DNA from: Chitinophagales bacterium
Lineage (GTDB): Bacteria > Bacteroidota > Bacteroidia > Chitinophagales > UBA10324
Direction of reading: 5' to 3'
NCBI GenBank assembly: GCA_013695775.1
Contig: JACCZV010000162.1
Coordinates: forward strand, 1 to 8,110
DNA length: 8,110 nucleotides
The notes under the pieces: generated by a model
Told to the model about the DNA's origin: nothing
Database searches by the model: none
The model's input: only the letters and a program-made list of their open reading frames with translations
In this document: positions 1 to 5,957 of the stretch, piece by piece
Layout: each line of letters begins with the position of its first letter
Numbering within the stretch: position 1 is the stretch's first letter
Position numbers and translations under genes: made by a program

Positions 1-2
1 CC

Positions 3-377
3 CTTAGACCCCTGAGTGCTCATCAGGCTGCATCAAAATTCTTAGGCAACATGAATTCCATTTGGGAAATTGTTAACCATCTAATTGGCTGGCGTGAAGC
101 TATTCTTAAAAAATTGATGGGTGAAAATATCGCATCGCCTGAAAACAACTTTTTCGAACCCATTATTAATTCATCCGATAAGGCGTGGCAGGAAACATTA
201 GTACGCTTAAAGGCTTCCCAGCAAAAGTGGGTGGAAATGGTTGAAACGATGAATGAGGATCAGTTAGATGAAGTATTGACTCCTGCAAGTCAGACTAAAT
301 ATTACCTCATTGAGGGAATACTTCAGCATGATGCTTATCACCTGGGGCAGATTGTGCTATTGAAGAAGTTTGTATGA
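3..377 (+). CDS. DinB-family protein, 5'-partial (C-terminal 124 codons)
   Basis: The first ATG in this frame lies at 51, but the frame stays open to the window edge and the upstream residues (LRPLSAHQAASKFLGN) read smoothly into NSIWEIVNHLIGWREAI. That stretch is the usual DinB-superfamily pattern of a helix, a loop, then S-I-W-E-I-V-x-H with a metal-ligand His. The ATG at 51 is therefore almost certainly internal and the true start lies left of the window. The C-terminal helix carries the second His pair in HDAYHLGQI (H-x3-H), so the three-His metal site typical of the four-helix DinB/YfiT fold appears complete. Family members include thiol-dependent S-transferases and many uncharacterised, often damage- or stress-linked, proteins. 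The substrate cannot be deduced here. The gene ends 5 bp before the stop of the convergent LysE-like gene. The family call is firm; the exact role is unknown. Confidence 0.85.
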   Translation, partial: LRPLSAHQAASKFLGNMNSIWEIVNHLIGWREAILKKLMGENIASPENNFFEPIINSSDKAWQETLVRLKASQQKWVEMVETMNEDQLDEVLTPASQTKYYLIEGILQHDAYHLGQIVLLKKFV

Positions 378-382
378 ACGAT

Positions 383-1018
383 CTATATAACAAGAGTCTT
401 CCACAACAACCGCACGCCGAAATAAATTATTCCGCAGCCAACAGCTTTTGAAATAAGGCTGATAGTGCGAGGCGTCATGAAGTGTTTGAGTTTTATCGCA
501 AGAAAAGTTTTGAATAGGTCGAATCCAAAATTGCACATTACTGCTGTGGTGAAGAGCAGCACTTTATCATTGTGAGCATATTCATGATTCACAGAAACAA
601 GGCTCATCGCGCTAAGCCAATAAACAAATACAAAGGGGTTGAGAGTATTTATTAATAACCCCTTTACCACGAACAAAGCTACGCCTGAGTGATCCGTGTC
701 TGTTATCTCTACATATCTTCCGGGAGTTGTTGAATGTATTATATGGTAGATTCCGAACATGATAAGCATTGATCCACCTACGACACCAATGATATTTCGT
801 ACCTCACTGTTTTGTACCAGACTGATCATGCCAAGAAAGCATGCACTGATGATGATGGCATCGCTAATTAACACTCCAACAGCAATGCTTATGGCATAAC
901 GGTATCCACGTCTAATGCTTGTCTCAATGATTGTGAAGAAAACAGGGCCGAAGGAAAATGCAGTAATAATTCCAAGTAAAATTCCTTTATAAATAAGCTC
1001 TGATGTTGTATGTATCAC
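383..1018 (-). CDS. LysE/RhtB-family amino-acid exporter-like membrane protein
   Basis: The product is 211 residues, the normal size for LysE/RhtB-type translocators, with about six hydrophobic segments (roughly residues 8-30, 40-63, 72-93, 112-136, 149-172 and 188-208). Family signatures are visible. The first is a GP motif at the end of TM1 (FSFGPVFF), followed by a basic loop RRGYRYA and a glycine-rich TM2 with an acidic residue (VGVLISDA). The second is the central NTLNPFVFVYWLS, matching the conserved N-x-x-N-P segment. Members export amino acids or related small molecules across the inner membrane. The substrate is not predictable from sequence. The start is GTG at 1018; a stop lies in frame at 1039-1037 and no ATG is available between them. 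It lies downstream of the fructosamine-kinase-like gene on the same strand, across a 132-bp gap, so co-transcription is possible but not shown. Confidence 0.85.
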   Translation of the reverse strand: MIHTTSELIYKGILLGIITAFSFGPVFFTIIETSIRRGYRYAISIAVGVLISDAIIISACFLGMISLVQNSEVRNIIGVVGGSMLIMFGIYHIIHSTTPGRYVEITDTDHSGVALFVVKGLLINTLNPFVFVYWLSAMSLVSVNHEYAHNDKVLLFTTAVMCNFGFDLFKTFLAIKLKHFMTPRTISLISKAVGCGIIYFGVRLLWKTLVI

Positions 1019-1150
1019 AGGTTGTTTGCGTTTCAGTCATGTTTTATTGGTCTGAAAAAACAAAGTAAAAGCATTGAAGGGTTCTTATGTATAATGGCGA
1101 AGGTGAGATGAAATCAATTACAAAGAAGTCCCTTATCAGTAAAGAATATT

Positions 1151-2029
1151 TCAGACAAATCTCTTTATGATGCTACTAACCTCTGCGCCATAATGACCGC
1201 CAAAGAGATTGACATGAACAAGCAGAGGATATAGATTATAGACATCCACACGTTTCTCAAAATTCTTTTCCTGTGGAAATGTTTCGTTATAATAGGGATA
1301 AAAGGAACCATCGAAGCCCCCAAACAATTTCGACATCGCCAAATCCATTTCGCGATGGCCATAATAGATAGCAGGATCAACTAACCTTGCCAATCCATCT
1401 TCACCAATGATGAAATTCCCTGACCAGAGGTCACCATGAACTAAGGACGGTTTCTCCTCAGGAAAAATTTCATTAAGCTTTATATAAAGTTTCGCGAAAC
1501 TTCGATGCATCTCTTTTTCAATTTTTCCTTCATCTATTGCTTTTTTCAGCTGGGGTTCCATCCTTCTAAGGATAAAGAAGGAGATCCAGTCACTCGTTGT
1601 TTCATTCGTTTGTGCCAGTGAGCCAATATAATTGTTATGGTCAAGGCCAAATAAATCCTGATGATGCCGATGCAGGGATGCGAGCTTCGTTGCAAAATCT
1701 TTCCAAAATCCTGTTGCTGGTTTCTCCTCCGTGATCCATTGAATTATGAGAAAAATTTTACCCTCAGTTTCACTCTTTACAACCACCTCCGGAGCAATAG
1801 CGGGAACCATCTGGTTCAACAATGTCAATCCACGTGCTTCCGCGTCGAACATTGTGGGAAATGCTTTCGCGTCATTTACTTTCATAAAAAATACTCCCGA
1901 TGAGGTATTCAATCTGTAGCATTCGTTAAGGCAGCCGCCTTCTACAGATTGAAGCGATTGAACCATAACCCTTTTTCCAAACCTGTTGGATAGGAGGTCT
2001 TGTGCCGTCAATCTAAAAAAATCATTCAA
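1151..2029 (-). CDS. Fructosamine/ketosamine-3-kinase family protein
   Basis: This 292-residue protein has the aminoglycoside-phosphotransferase-like kinase fold in its fructosamine-kinase form. Visible motifs in order are: GGCLNECYRL (residues 31-40, nucleotide loop), FFMKVND with the ATP-binding Lys50, Glu64 in FDAEARGL, LASLHR near 117-121, the catalytic loop LVHGDLWSGN (196-205, Asp200 the expected base, Asn205 a metal ligand), and VDPA (217-220, metal-binding Asp218). Length and motif order match bacterial FN3K homologues, which phosphorylate ketosamines (often ribulosamines or erythrulosamines) on C3 so that the sugar falls off glycated proteins or amines. The role here is inferred from the family. 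The start is TTG at 2029: a stop codon in frame lies at 2041-2039 and the next in-frame ATG (residue 22) would remove conserved sequence. The gene is divergent from the nuclease gene, with 56 bp between starts. Confidence 0.9.
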   Translation of the reverse strand: MNDFFRLTAQDLLSNRFGKRVMVQSLQSVEGGCLNECYRLNTSSGVFFMKVNDAKAFPTMFDAEARGLTLLNQMVPAIAPEVVVKSETEGKIFLIIQWITEEKPATGFWKDFATKLASLHRHHQDLFGLDHNNYIGSLAQTNETTSDWISFFILRRMEPQLKKAIDEGKIEKEMHRSFAKLYIKLNEIFPEEKPSLVHGDLWSGNFIIGEDGLARLVDPAIYYGHREMDLAMSKLFGGFDGSFYPYYNETFPQEKNFEKRVDVYNLYPLLVHVNLFGGHYGAEVSSIIKRFV

Positions 2030-2085
2030 AAAATACTTTCATTTTCGAAAAGATACTGCATTTTTAGATTGCTTTGTTTTGCCGC

Positions 2086-3510
2086 ATGTATTCCTTTCTC
2101 GACATTGAAACCACTGGCAATCACGCCATGCGCCATCATATGACGGAGATTGCGATTCTGAATTATGACGGTGTTGCAATAACAGACCGCTTCATCACGC
2201 TGCTTCGCCCGGCTTCGGAGGTCCCTTTTTTTATTTCACAGCTTACTGGCATCACCCGCGAGATGGTTTATGATGCACCGTTGTTTGAAGAGGTAGCCGA
2301 TAAGATTGACGAGCTCACATATGGTAGAATTTTAGTTGCGCACAATGCTCATTTTGATTACACCTTTCTGAAACAGGCTTTCTCTGCCCTCGGTAAAACA
2401 TATCAGCGAAAAATTCTATGTACTCTTCGTCTTAGCAGGAAAATTTTACCCGGCCTGCCCTCCTATGCACTGAATAAGCTTTGTCGTTCGCTGAGTATTT
2501 CACAATGCCGGGCACATCGTGCAGAAAGTGATGCCCAGGCAGCCCTGGAGGTATTTGGTCATCTTAAAAAAGTCGATCAGGAAGATTTGATAATGAGATC
2601 TCTTGTAAAGAAAGATGCTGAGTACAATTATCCTCCCAACCTTTCATATGAAACACTCAGGATTCTGCCAGAATCTTCAGGAATTTATTATTTTATTGAT
2701 CAGCAGGGTAAGGTGCTTTATATAGGCAAAGCAAAAAGCATTAAGCATAGAGTAAATAGTCATTTTGTAGTGAGCTCTTCTACAAGGATGCGCACCCCGC
2801 TGATGAACAGCATTCACAACATCCGTTATACGGTATGCGGCAATGAGCTCGTTTCCATGTTACTGGAGTCTGCTGAGATAAAAAAGCATTTCCCTCCATT
2901 CAACATTGCACAAAAATTCACTGATTTAAATTATGGAATATATGGTTATGAAGATGGGAATGGATACCAGCGCTTTGGCATCAGGAAACTAAAATACCAG
3001 GATCGGCCGCTGCTTTCGTTTCCGGCGTTACCTCATGCAAGGGCGTTTCTTTCAAATAAGATTAAAGAATTCAAGCTATGTGCGAAGCTGAGTGGCCTGC
3101 AGCGCATGCAGGGTGCGTGTCTGGATCACCCTGATGGTATTTGTGATGGAGCTTGCTGTAGCAAAATTTCACCCATGGATTACAATATGCGGATGAACAA
3201 TGCACTGAAATCCTTCAAATCAGAAAACCGGAGCTTCGCGGTAATTTGTAGTGGAAGAACGGAAGCAGAGTGCTCTATTGTAATGATCGAAGATGGAAAA
3301 TATCTGGGTTTTGGATTTGCGGAGAAAGCGAAGGCTCCTGCTGATTTTTCTTCGGCTAAGGAATTGATTGATCATTACAATGATAACCGTGAAGTGCAAC
3401 GAATAATTTATAGTTTTCTTAATAAGAACAATGCATACTCTTTATTAGCTGCTAAAAGCACCGACATTTCGGATTCTGTGCTTAAGGAAGAACCTTCTTT
3501 ATTCACCTGA
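2086..3510 (+). CDS. DEDDh exonuclease – GIY-YIG nuclease fusion with UvrC/Cho-like Cys cluster
   Basis: The product is 474 residues from ATG 2086; a TTG at 2074 would add four residues, but family members begin just before the first motif, as in MYSFLDIETTG. Residues 1-165 form a DnaQ-like 3'-5' exonuclease: D6/E8 in DIETTG (Exo I), H86-N-A-H-F-D91 (Exo II) and H144-x4-D149 (Exo III DEDDh signature). Residues about 194-280 form a GIY-YIG domain: GIY at 199-201, YIG at 212-214, Arg222 and Glu261. Downstream, Cys332, 345, 353 and 357 have C-x12-C-x7-C-x3-C spacing and sit in a context (ACL…GICDGAC…I.P..Y) like the UvrC/Cho segment after the GIY-YIG domain, where UvrC is reported to bind a [4Fe-4S] cluster. 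There is no UVR motif, EndoV-like domain or HhH, so this is Cho-like, not UvrC. DnaQ–UvrC-like fusions are known in actinobacteria and Bacteroidota. The likely role is DNA repair; the in vivo substrate is unknown. Confidence 0.93.
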   Translation: MYSFLDIETTGNHAMRHHMTEIAILNYDGVAITDRFITLLRPASEVPFFISQLTGITREMVYDAPLFEEVADKIDELTYGRILVAHNAHFDYTFLKQAFSALGKTYQRKILCTLRLSRKILPGLPSYALNKLCRSLSISQCRAHRAESDAQAALEVFGHLKKVDQEDLIMRSLVKKDAEYNYPPNLSYETLRILPESSGIYYFIDQQGKVLYIGKAKSIKHRVNSHFVVSSSTRMRTPLMNSIHNIRYTVCGNELVSMLLESAEIKKHFPPFNIAQKFTDLNYGIYGYEDGNGYQRFGIRKLKYQDRPLLSFPALPHARAFLSNKIKEFKLCAKLSGLQRMQGACLDHPDGICDGACCSKISPMDYNMRMNNALKSFKSENRSFAVICSGRTEAECSIVMIEDGKYLGFGFAEKAKAPADFSSAKELIDHYNDNREVQRIIYSFLNKNNAYSLLAAKSTDISDSVLKEEPSLFT

Positions 3511-3557
3511 TGAGGGAAGTTTCCAATATTGCGGAAAATCCATTCTAAGAATGATCC

Positions 3558-3860
3558 ATGCTGGTTTATAATGTAACCATGAAAGTTGATAAGGAGGTTG
3601 AAGCAGACTGGCTTGTATGGATGAAGAGCTGTCATATTCCTGATGTGCTGTCTACCGGACAATTTATTGAATCAAGAATGTGCAGGCTCATTGACGAAAC
3701 AGATGATAAAGATCCGACCTATGTGATTCAATATCACTGTGAAAATATTGAAAACTTCAAACGTTATATCGCTGAATTTGCACCAGCACTGAGAGAGGAC
3801 TATCATACCAGATTTAAAGATAAGTTGGTTGCCTTCAGGACACTGATGGAGGTGGTATAA
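3558..3860 (+). CDS. DUF4286 family protein
   Basis: This small soluble protein of 100 residues starts at ATG 3558, 47 bp after the nuclease stop and on the same strand, so the two may share a transcript. It matches the DUF4286 pattern widespread in Bacteroidota: an N-terminal strand MLVYNVTMKVD, a helix with W-x-x-W-M (residues 19-22), a loop HIPDVLSTGQF, then S-R-M-C-R-L, a strand YVIQYHCEN, and a C-terminal amphipathic helix with FAPALREDYHTRFKDKLVAFRTLMEVV-type charge. There is no signal peptide or membrane segment. The arrangement of strands and helices suggests a small ferredoxin-like or dimeric α+β-barrel fold; this is inference. No biochemical function is established. The family assignment is by motif recognition. 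Confidence 0.85.
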   Translation: MLVYNVTMKVDKEVEADWLVWMKSCHIPDVLSTGQFIESRMCRLIDETDDKDPTYVIQYHCENIENFKRYIAEFAPALREDYHTRFKDKLVAFRTLMEVV

Positions 3861-3895
3861 TAGTTATGTTTAAAAAGTGTAATGTGCAGATAGCC

Positions 3896-3903
3896 TACCT
3901 TTG
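3896..3903 (+). promoter_or_regulatory. Candidate Bacteroidota -7 promoter element for the T9SS-protein gene
   Basis: TACCTTTG matches the Bacteroidota -7 consensus TAnnTTTG exactly and lies 14 bp before the TTG start at 3918, which implies a very short leader. A -33 TTTG at the usual 19-21 bp spacing is not evident (the nearest is TTTA at 3869-3872, with a 23-bp spacer), so this is only a candidate. Confidence 0.35.
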
Positions 3904-3917
3904 TTGAAACCTCTCTC

Positions 3918-4814
3918 TTGAAACAAATATTTATTCTGCTATTGACGATTGGATTCGGAAAAATTTTTGCTCAAACTTATCATCCCTTTCCTGAGAACGA
4001 AGCAGTATGGCATGAGGAGGCTTGGGGGATTGGGTGTCCTGTAATTCCCTGTGAATATGATCAGTACATGTATAGTGGAGATACAGTTATAAATGGTTAT
4101 TTATATCACAAGCTATATTTGAGTTATAAATTTCTTGGCCAGGTAACTCAATCAGGTTATGTGGGGTTTATCAGACAAGATAGCCTGGCGAAGAAAGTTT
4201 ACTATATCACATTAGGGGGACCCTATGAAAATCTGCTTTATGATTTTAATCTTCAAGTAGGTGACTTTTATCCTGAAACCTACAATCATAATTCACAGGA
4301 TACCTTTATTATCAGTAAGGTTGATTCCATCCTACTAAATGGATCCTATAGAAAAAAATACACCTTATTACCCCTGTTGTTTCAGGGGATACTTTGGCAG
4401 TGATAGAAGGAAATAGGATCAACAAGCGGATTGTTCCATCAGATGTACAACGGCTTAGGATTTGATATTATAATATACTTCTGTGCTTCCAGGAAGATGG
4501 GCAAACAGTTTATAGTCCATTTAATGACGAATATTGTACAATCCTGGATGTACCTAATATCTATTCTTCCGAGATGAAGATATCTACTTTTCCTAATCCC
4601 CTTGCAAAAGGGGAAAGCCTGGAAATAAAAACAAATAATGATTTTAATATGGAGTTAGCAATTACTAACGCAACGGGGTTAAATGTTTGGGAAATCACAT
4701 GTTGAATCTAATGCACACTTAATAAATACTTCTGATTTTCAGAGTGGCGTTTATACCCTCAAGGTTTTTAAAGAAGGTAAATTTATCGCGGTAAAAAAAT
4801 TAATTGTTTTATAA
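3918..4814 (+). pseudogene. Secreted T9SS-sorted protein gene, broken by four frameshifts
   Basis: Frame 1 begins at TTG 3918 with a clear signal peptide (MKQIFILLLTIGFGKIFA|Q, cleavage after residue 18) and runs 161 codons to a TGA at 4401-4403. The protein continues in other frames. Around 4365-4374 it shifts (about -1) into a frame reading PVVSGDTLAVIEG. Near 4412 it shifts (+1) to IGSTSGLFHQMYNGLG. Between about 4464 and 4477 it shifts (-1) to LLCFQEDGQTVYSPFNDEYC. At about 4688-4692 it shifts (+1) to KSHVESNAHLINTSDF, ending at TAA 4812-4814. The last part is a type A T9SS C-terminal sorting domain: FPNP at 4589-4600, then SGVYTLKVF and a basic KKLIVL tail. The reconstructed product is about 298 residues, exported by Sec then T9SS to the cell surface or medium. 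The family (GDTVINGYLYHKLY, EGIGS) is common in Bacteroidota and has no known function. Sequencing indels are the main alternative to true decay. Confidence 0.85.
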
Positions 4815-4928
4815 CCCTGGCTTCAGAACCTTGATGGGAAGTTGTAGAATAGCTTGTATTAAGATCGGAGCCTTCAATTAGTATTCTACTCATGGCCTGA
4901 TTCACTTTCAATCATAATATAAGGAGTA
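4815..4928. other. AT-rich intergenic stretch without recognisable gene
   Basis: This stretch lies between the stop of the broken T9SS gene and the xre–res promoter. All frames are interrupted by stops (for example TAG and TAA codons around 4846-4882), and I see no coding remnant, tRNA, strong hairpin or repeat. It may carry leftover sequence from earlier gene loss, but nothing positive supports that. Confidence 0.5.
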
Positions 4929-4961
4929 TTTCTCTCCCAAATTAATAAATTGGTAATTTTG
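4929..4961 (+). promoter_or_regulatory. Promoter of the xre–res toxin–antitoxin operon
   Basis: TAATTTTG at 4954-4961 fits the Bacteroidota -7 consensus TAnnTTTG exactly. TTTC at 4929-4932, one base off the -33 TTTG, precedes it by 21 bp, which is an accepted spacing. Transcription would start around 4966-4969, inside the adjacent inverted repeat, giving a leader of about 30 nt before ATG 4998. The assignment is by pattern only. Confidence 0.55.
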
Positions 4962-4986
4962 TCCTAAATTTAAGGACAATTGTCTA
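4959..4986 (+). promoter_or_regulatory. Candidate Xre operator: three alternating half-sites
   Basis: TTGTCCT at 4959-4965 and AGGACAA at 4973-4979 form a 21-bp inverted repeat around an AAATTTA core, with 9 of 10 positions pairing. A third half-site, TTGTCTA, follows directly at 4980-4986 and makes a perfect 10-bp palindrome GACAATTGTC (4975-4984) with the second. The repeat overlaps the last bases of the -7 element and the predicted transcription start, so a bound repressor would block transcription. Xre-type antitoxins usually repress their own operon. That this element is the Xre binding site is inference from position and symmetry. Confidence 0.6.
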
Positions 4987-4997
4987 ATTTAGATCTT

Positions 4998-5474
4998 ATG
5001 AAAACAAAAGAAATAAAGATAAAAGATAAGCTTGACAATGCCATTGTTTCTTTGACCAGACGGCAGGCTCAAAAAAATTTGACATATTCAAAATTCTTTA
5101 CAAATAAGATGCTAATGATTCAGGTAATTAGAGAAGGAGTTCCCTATTCACTATTTAATTTAATCCAGCTTCACTCTCCGTTTAGCGAAAATGACTGGGC
5201 AAATTTCCTAGATATTTCTACAAAGTCTTTACAACGCTATAAACAAGCTTCTAAACAATTTAAACCCATTTTATCTGAGAAAATTATCGAAATGGCGGAA
5301 GTAACAAATGTTGGATTGGATGTTTTTGGCAGTATGGAGAAACTTAAACTCTGGTTAGATACACCGAATTTTTCATTAGGGTCTCTGAAACCAATTGAAT
5401 TACTGAAAGATTCTTATGGGAAAGAAATGGTAATGGGAGAGCTTATCCGCATTAATTATGGAATTCTTGCATAG
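4998..5474 (+). CDS. Xre/MbcA/ParS-family antitoxin (DUF2384)
   Basis: The 158-residue product starts at ATG 4998. A TTG at 4980 would add six residues (MSNLDL), but it lies inside the candidate operator, so the ATG is preferred. The N-terminal region is charged. A helix-turn-helix-like segment sits at about residues 47-85 (GVPYSLFNLIQLHSPFSENDWANFLDISTKSLQRYKQ region), as in Xre antitoxins of RES systems. The C-terminal 60 residues (AEVTNVGLDVFGSMEKLKLWL…SLKPIELL…GKEMVMGELIRINYGILA) match the DUF2384/MbcA-ParS toxin-binding domain, in which the antitoxin C-terminus plugs the RES active site. The gene lies directly upstream of a RES toxin, with stop and start overlapping by one base, the standard antitoxin-first order. 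It is expected to neutralise the toxin and to repress the operon through the operator just upstream. Confidence 0.92.
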   Translation: MKTKEIKIKDKLDNAIVSLTRRQAQKNLTYSKFFTNKMLMIQVIREGVPYSLFNLIQLHSPFSENDWANFLDISTKSLQRYKQASKQFKPILSEKIIEMAEVTNVGLDVFGSMEKLKLWLDTPNFSLGSLKPIELLKDSYGKEMVMGELIRINYGILA

Positions 5475-5932
5475 TGGAAGTATATAGACTATCCAGGCAA
5501 AAGTTTGCAGGTAATCTATCTGGAAAAGGAGCCGCGATGAAGGGTGCAAGGTGGAACTCGGTAGGAGTAGAACTCATTTATACTGCAGCCAATCGCTCTT
5601 TAGCAATGGCAGAAATTGCGGTGCATTTTTCTTTGGCAACATTGCCGGGTGACTATGTTATGATAATTATTTTTCTTCCAGATGACATATCCATTGAAAA
5701 ACTGAATATCTCGGATCTGCCAGATGATTGGAATATATTTCCACACTCAACATCCACTCAGTCGATTGGGAATAAATTTGTGGTTGAGAATAAATATTGT
5801 GTGCTTCAAGTTCCATCATCGGTTACATTAGGTGACTTTAATTTTCTTATCAATCCAAACCACACAGATTTTAAAAGGATCAAAATAATTGATACGGTTG
5901 ATTTCCCGTTAGATAAAAGGATCTTCAGGTAA
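5474..5932 (+). CDS. RES-domain toxin (NAD+-depleting family)
   Basis: This compact 152-residue RES domain has essentially nothing beyond the fold. Conserved points are Arg26 in KGARWNS, Tyr36 in LIYTA, Glu47 in AMAEIAVHF, the Ser pair in VPSSV (115-116), and the closing INPNHTDF (126-133). These are the Arg–Glu–Ser residues that name the family, and the active site looks intact. Characterised RES toxins (e.g. Pseudomonas Res, mycobacterial MbcT) degrade NAD+ by hydrolysis or phosphorolysis and stop growth when antitoxin is lost. That activity is inferred here. The start is GTG at 5474, overlapping the antitoxin TAG by one base (TAGTG), which suggests translational coupling and keeps toxin output tied to antitoxin. 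The module probably acts as a stabilising or stress/phage-response element. It is more AT-rich than the flanking core genes, fitting horizontal acquisition. Confidence 0.93.
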   Translation: MEVYRLSRQKFAGNLSGKGAAMKGARWNSVGVELIYTAANRSLAMAEIAVHFSLATLPGDYVMIIIFLPDDISIEKLNISDLPDDWNIFPHSTSTQSIGNKFVVENKYCVLQVPSSVTLGDFNFLINPNHTDFKRIKIIDTVDFPLDKRIFR

Positions 5933-5940
5933 AGCTGAAG
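5923..5940 (+). terminator. Weak hairpin between the convergent res and murF–alr genes
   Basis: CTTCAG (5923-5928) and CTGAAG (5935-5940) form a perfect 6-bp stem with a 6-nt loop that contains most of the res stop codon. A loosely T-rich stretch (TTATCTTTTGTTT, 5947-5959) follows after 6 nt. The stem is short and moderately GC-rich, so it may end res transcription only partly. It sits in the only space between two convergent genes. Confidence 0.35.
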
Positions 5941-5957
5941 TTCCGATTATCTTTTGT

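Noticed and set aside
51..53. ATG at 51 as the start of the DinB-like gene
   Set aside because: The frame is open upstream to the window edge and upstream residues fit the DinB family, so this Met is internal.
1031..1057. TTTCAG / CTGAAA inverted repeat upstream of the LysE-like gene
   Set aside because: The stem is only 6 bp with a 15-nt loop, and its T-run is on the wrong side for a terminator of the leftward genes; probably chance.
1061..1068. Minus-strand TTACTTTG as a promoter for the LysE-like gene
   Set aside because: The spacer within the -7 element is one base short of TAnnTTTG and no -33 TTTG is found at 19-21 bp.
1165..1380. 71-codon minus-strand open frame
   Set aside because: It is an alternate frame within the conserved kinase C-terminus; the kinase motifs are in the other frame.
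1661..1903. 80-codon plus-strand open frame
   Set aside because: It lies wholly inside the fructosamine-kinase gene on the opposite strand and has no recognisable protein features; it is a shadow frame.
2074..2076. TTG start for the nuclease gene
   Set aside because: It adds four residues before the exonuclease motif; ATG 2086 places MYSFLDIETTG at the usual family start.
2030..2085. Divergent promoters between the kinase and nuclease genes
   Set aside because: They must exist somewhere here, but no element on either strand matches TAnnTTTG exactly with a proper -33 partner (closest on plus: TTGCTTTG ending at 2076), so I do not annotate one.
3541..3553. CATTCT / AGAATG near-palindrome before DUF4286
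   Set aside because: A one-base loop cannot form a hairpin and there is no evidence that it is a binding site; short palindromes are expected by chance in AT-rich DNA.
3408..3662. 84-codon minus-strand open frame overlapping the nuclease and DUF4286 genes
   Set aside because: It runs antisense to two well-supported genes and has no domain signal.
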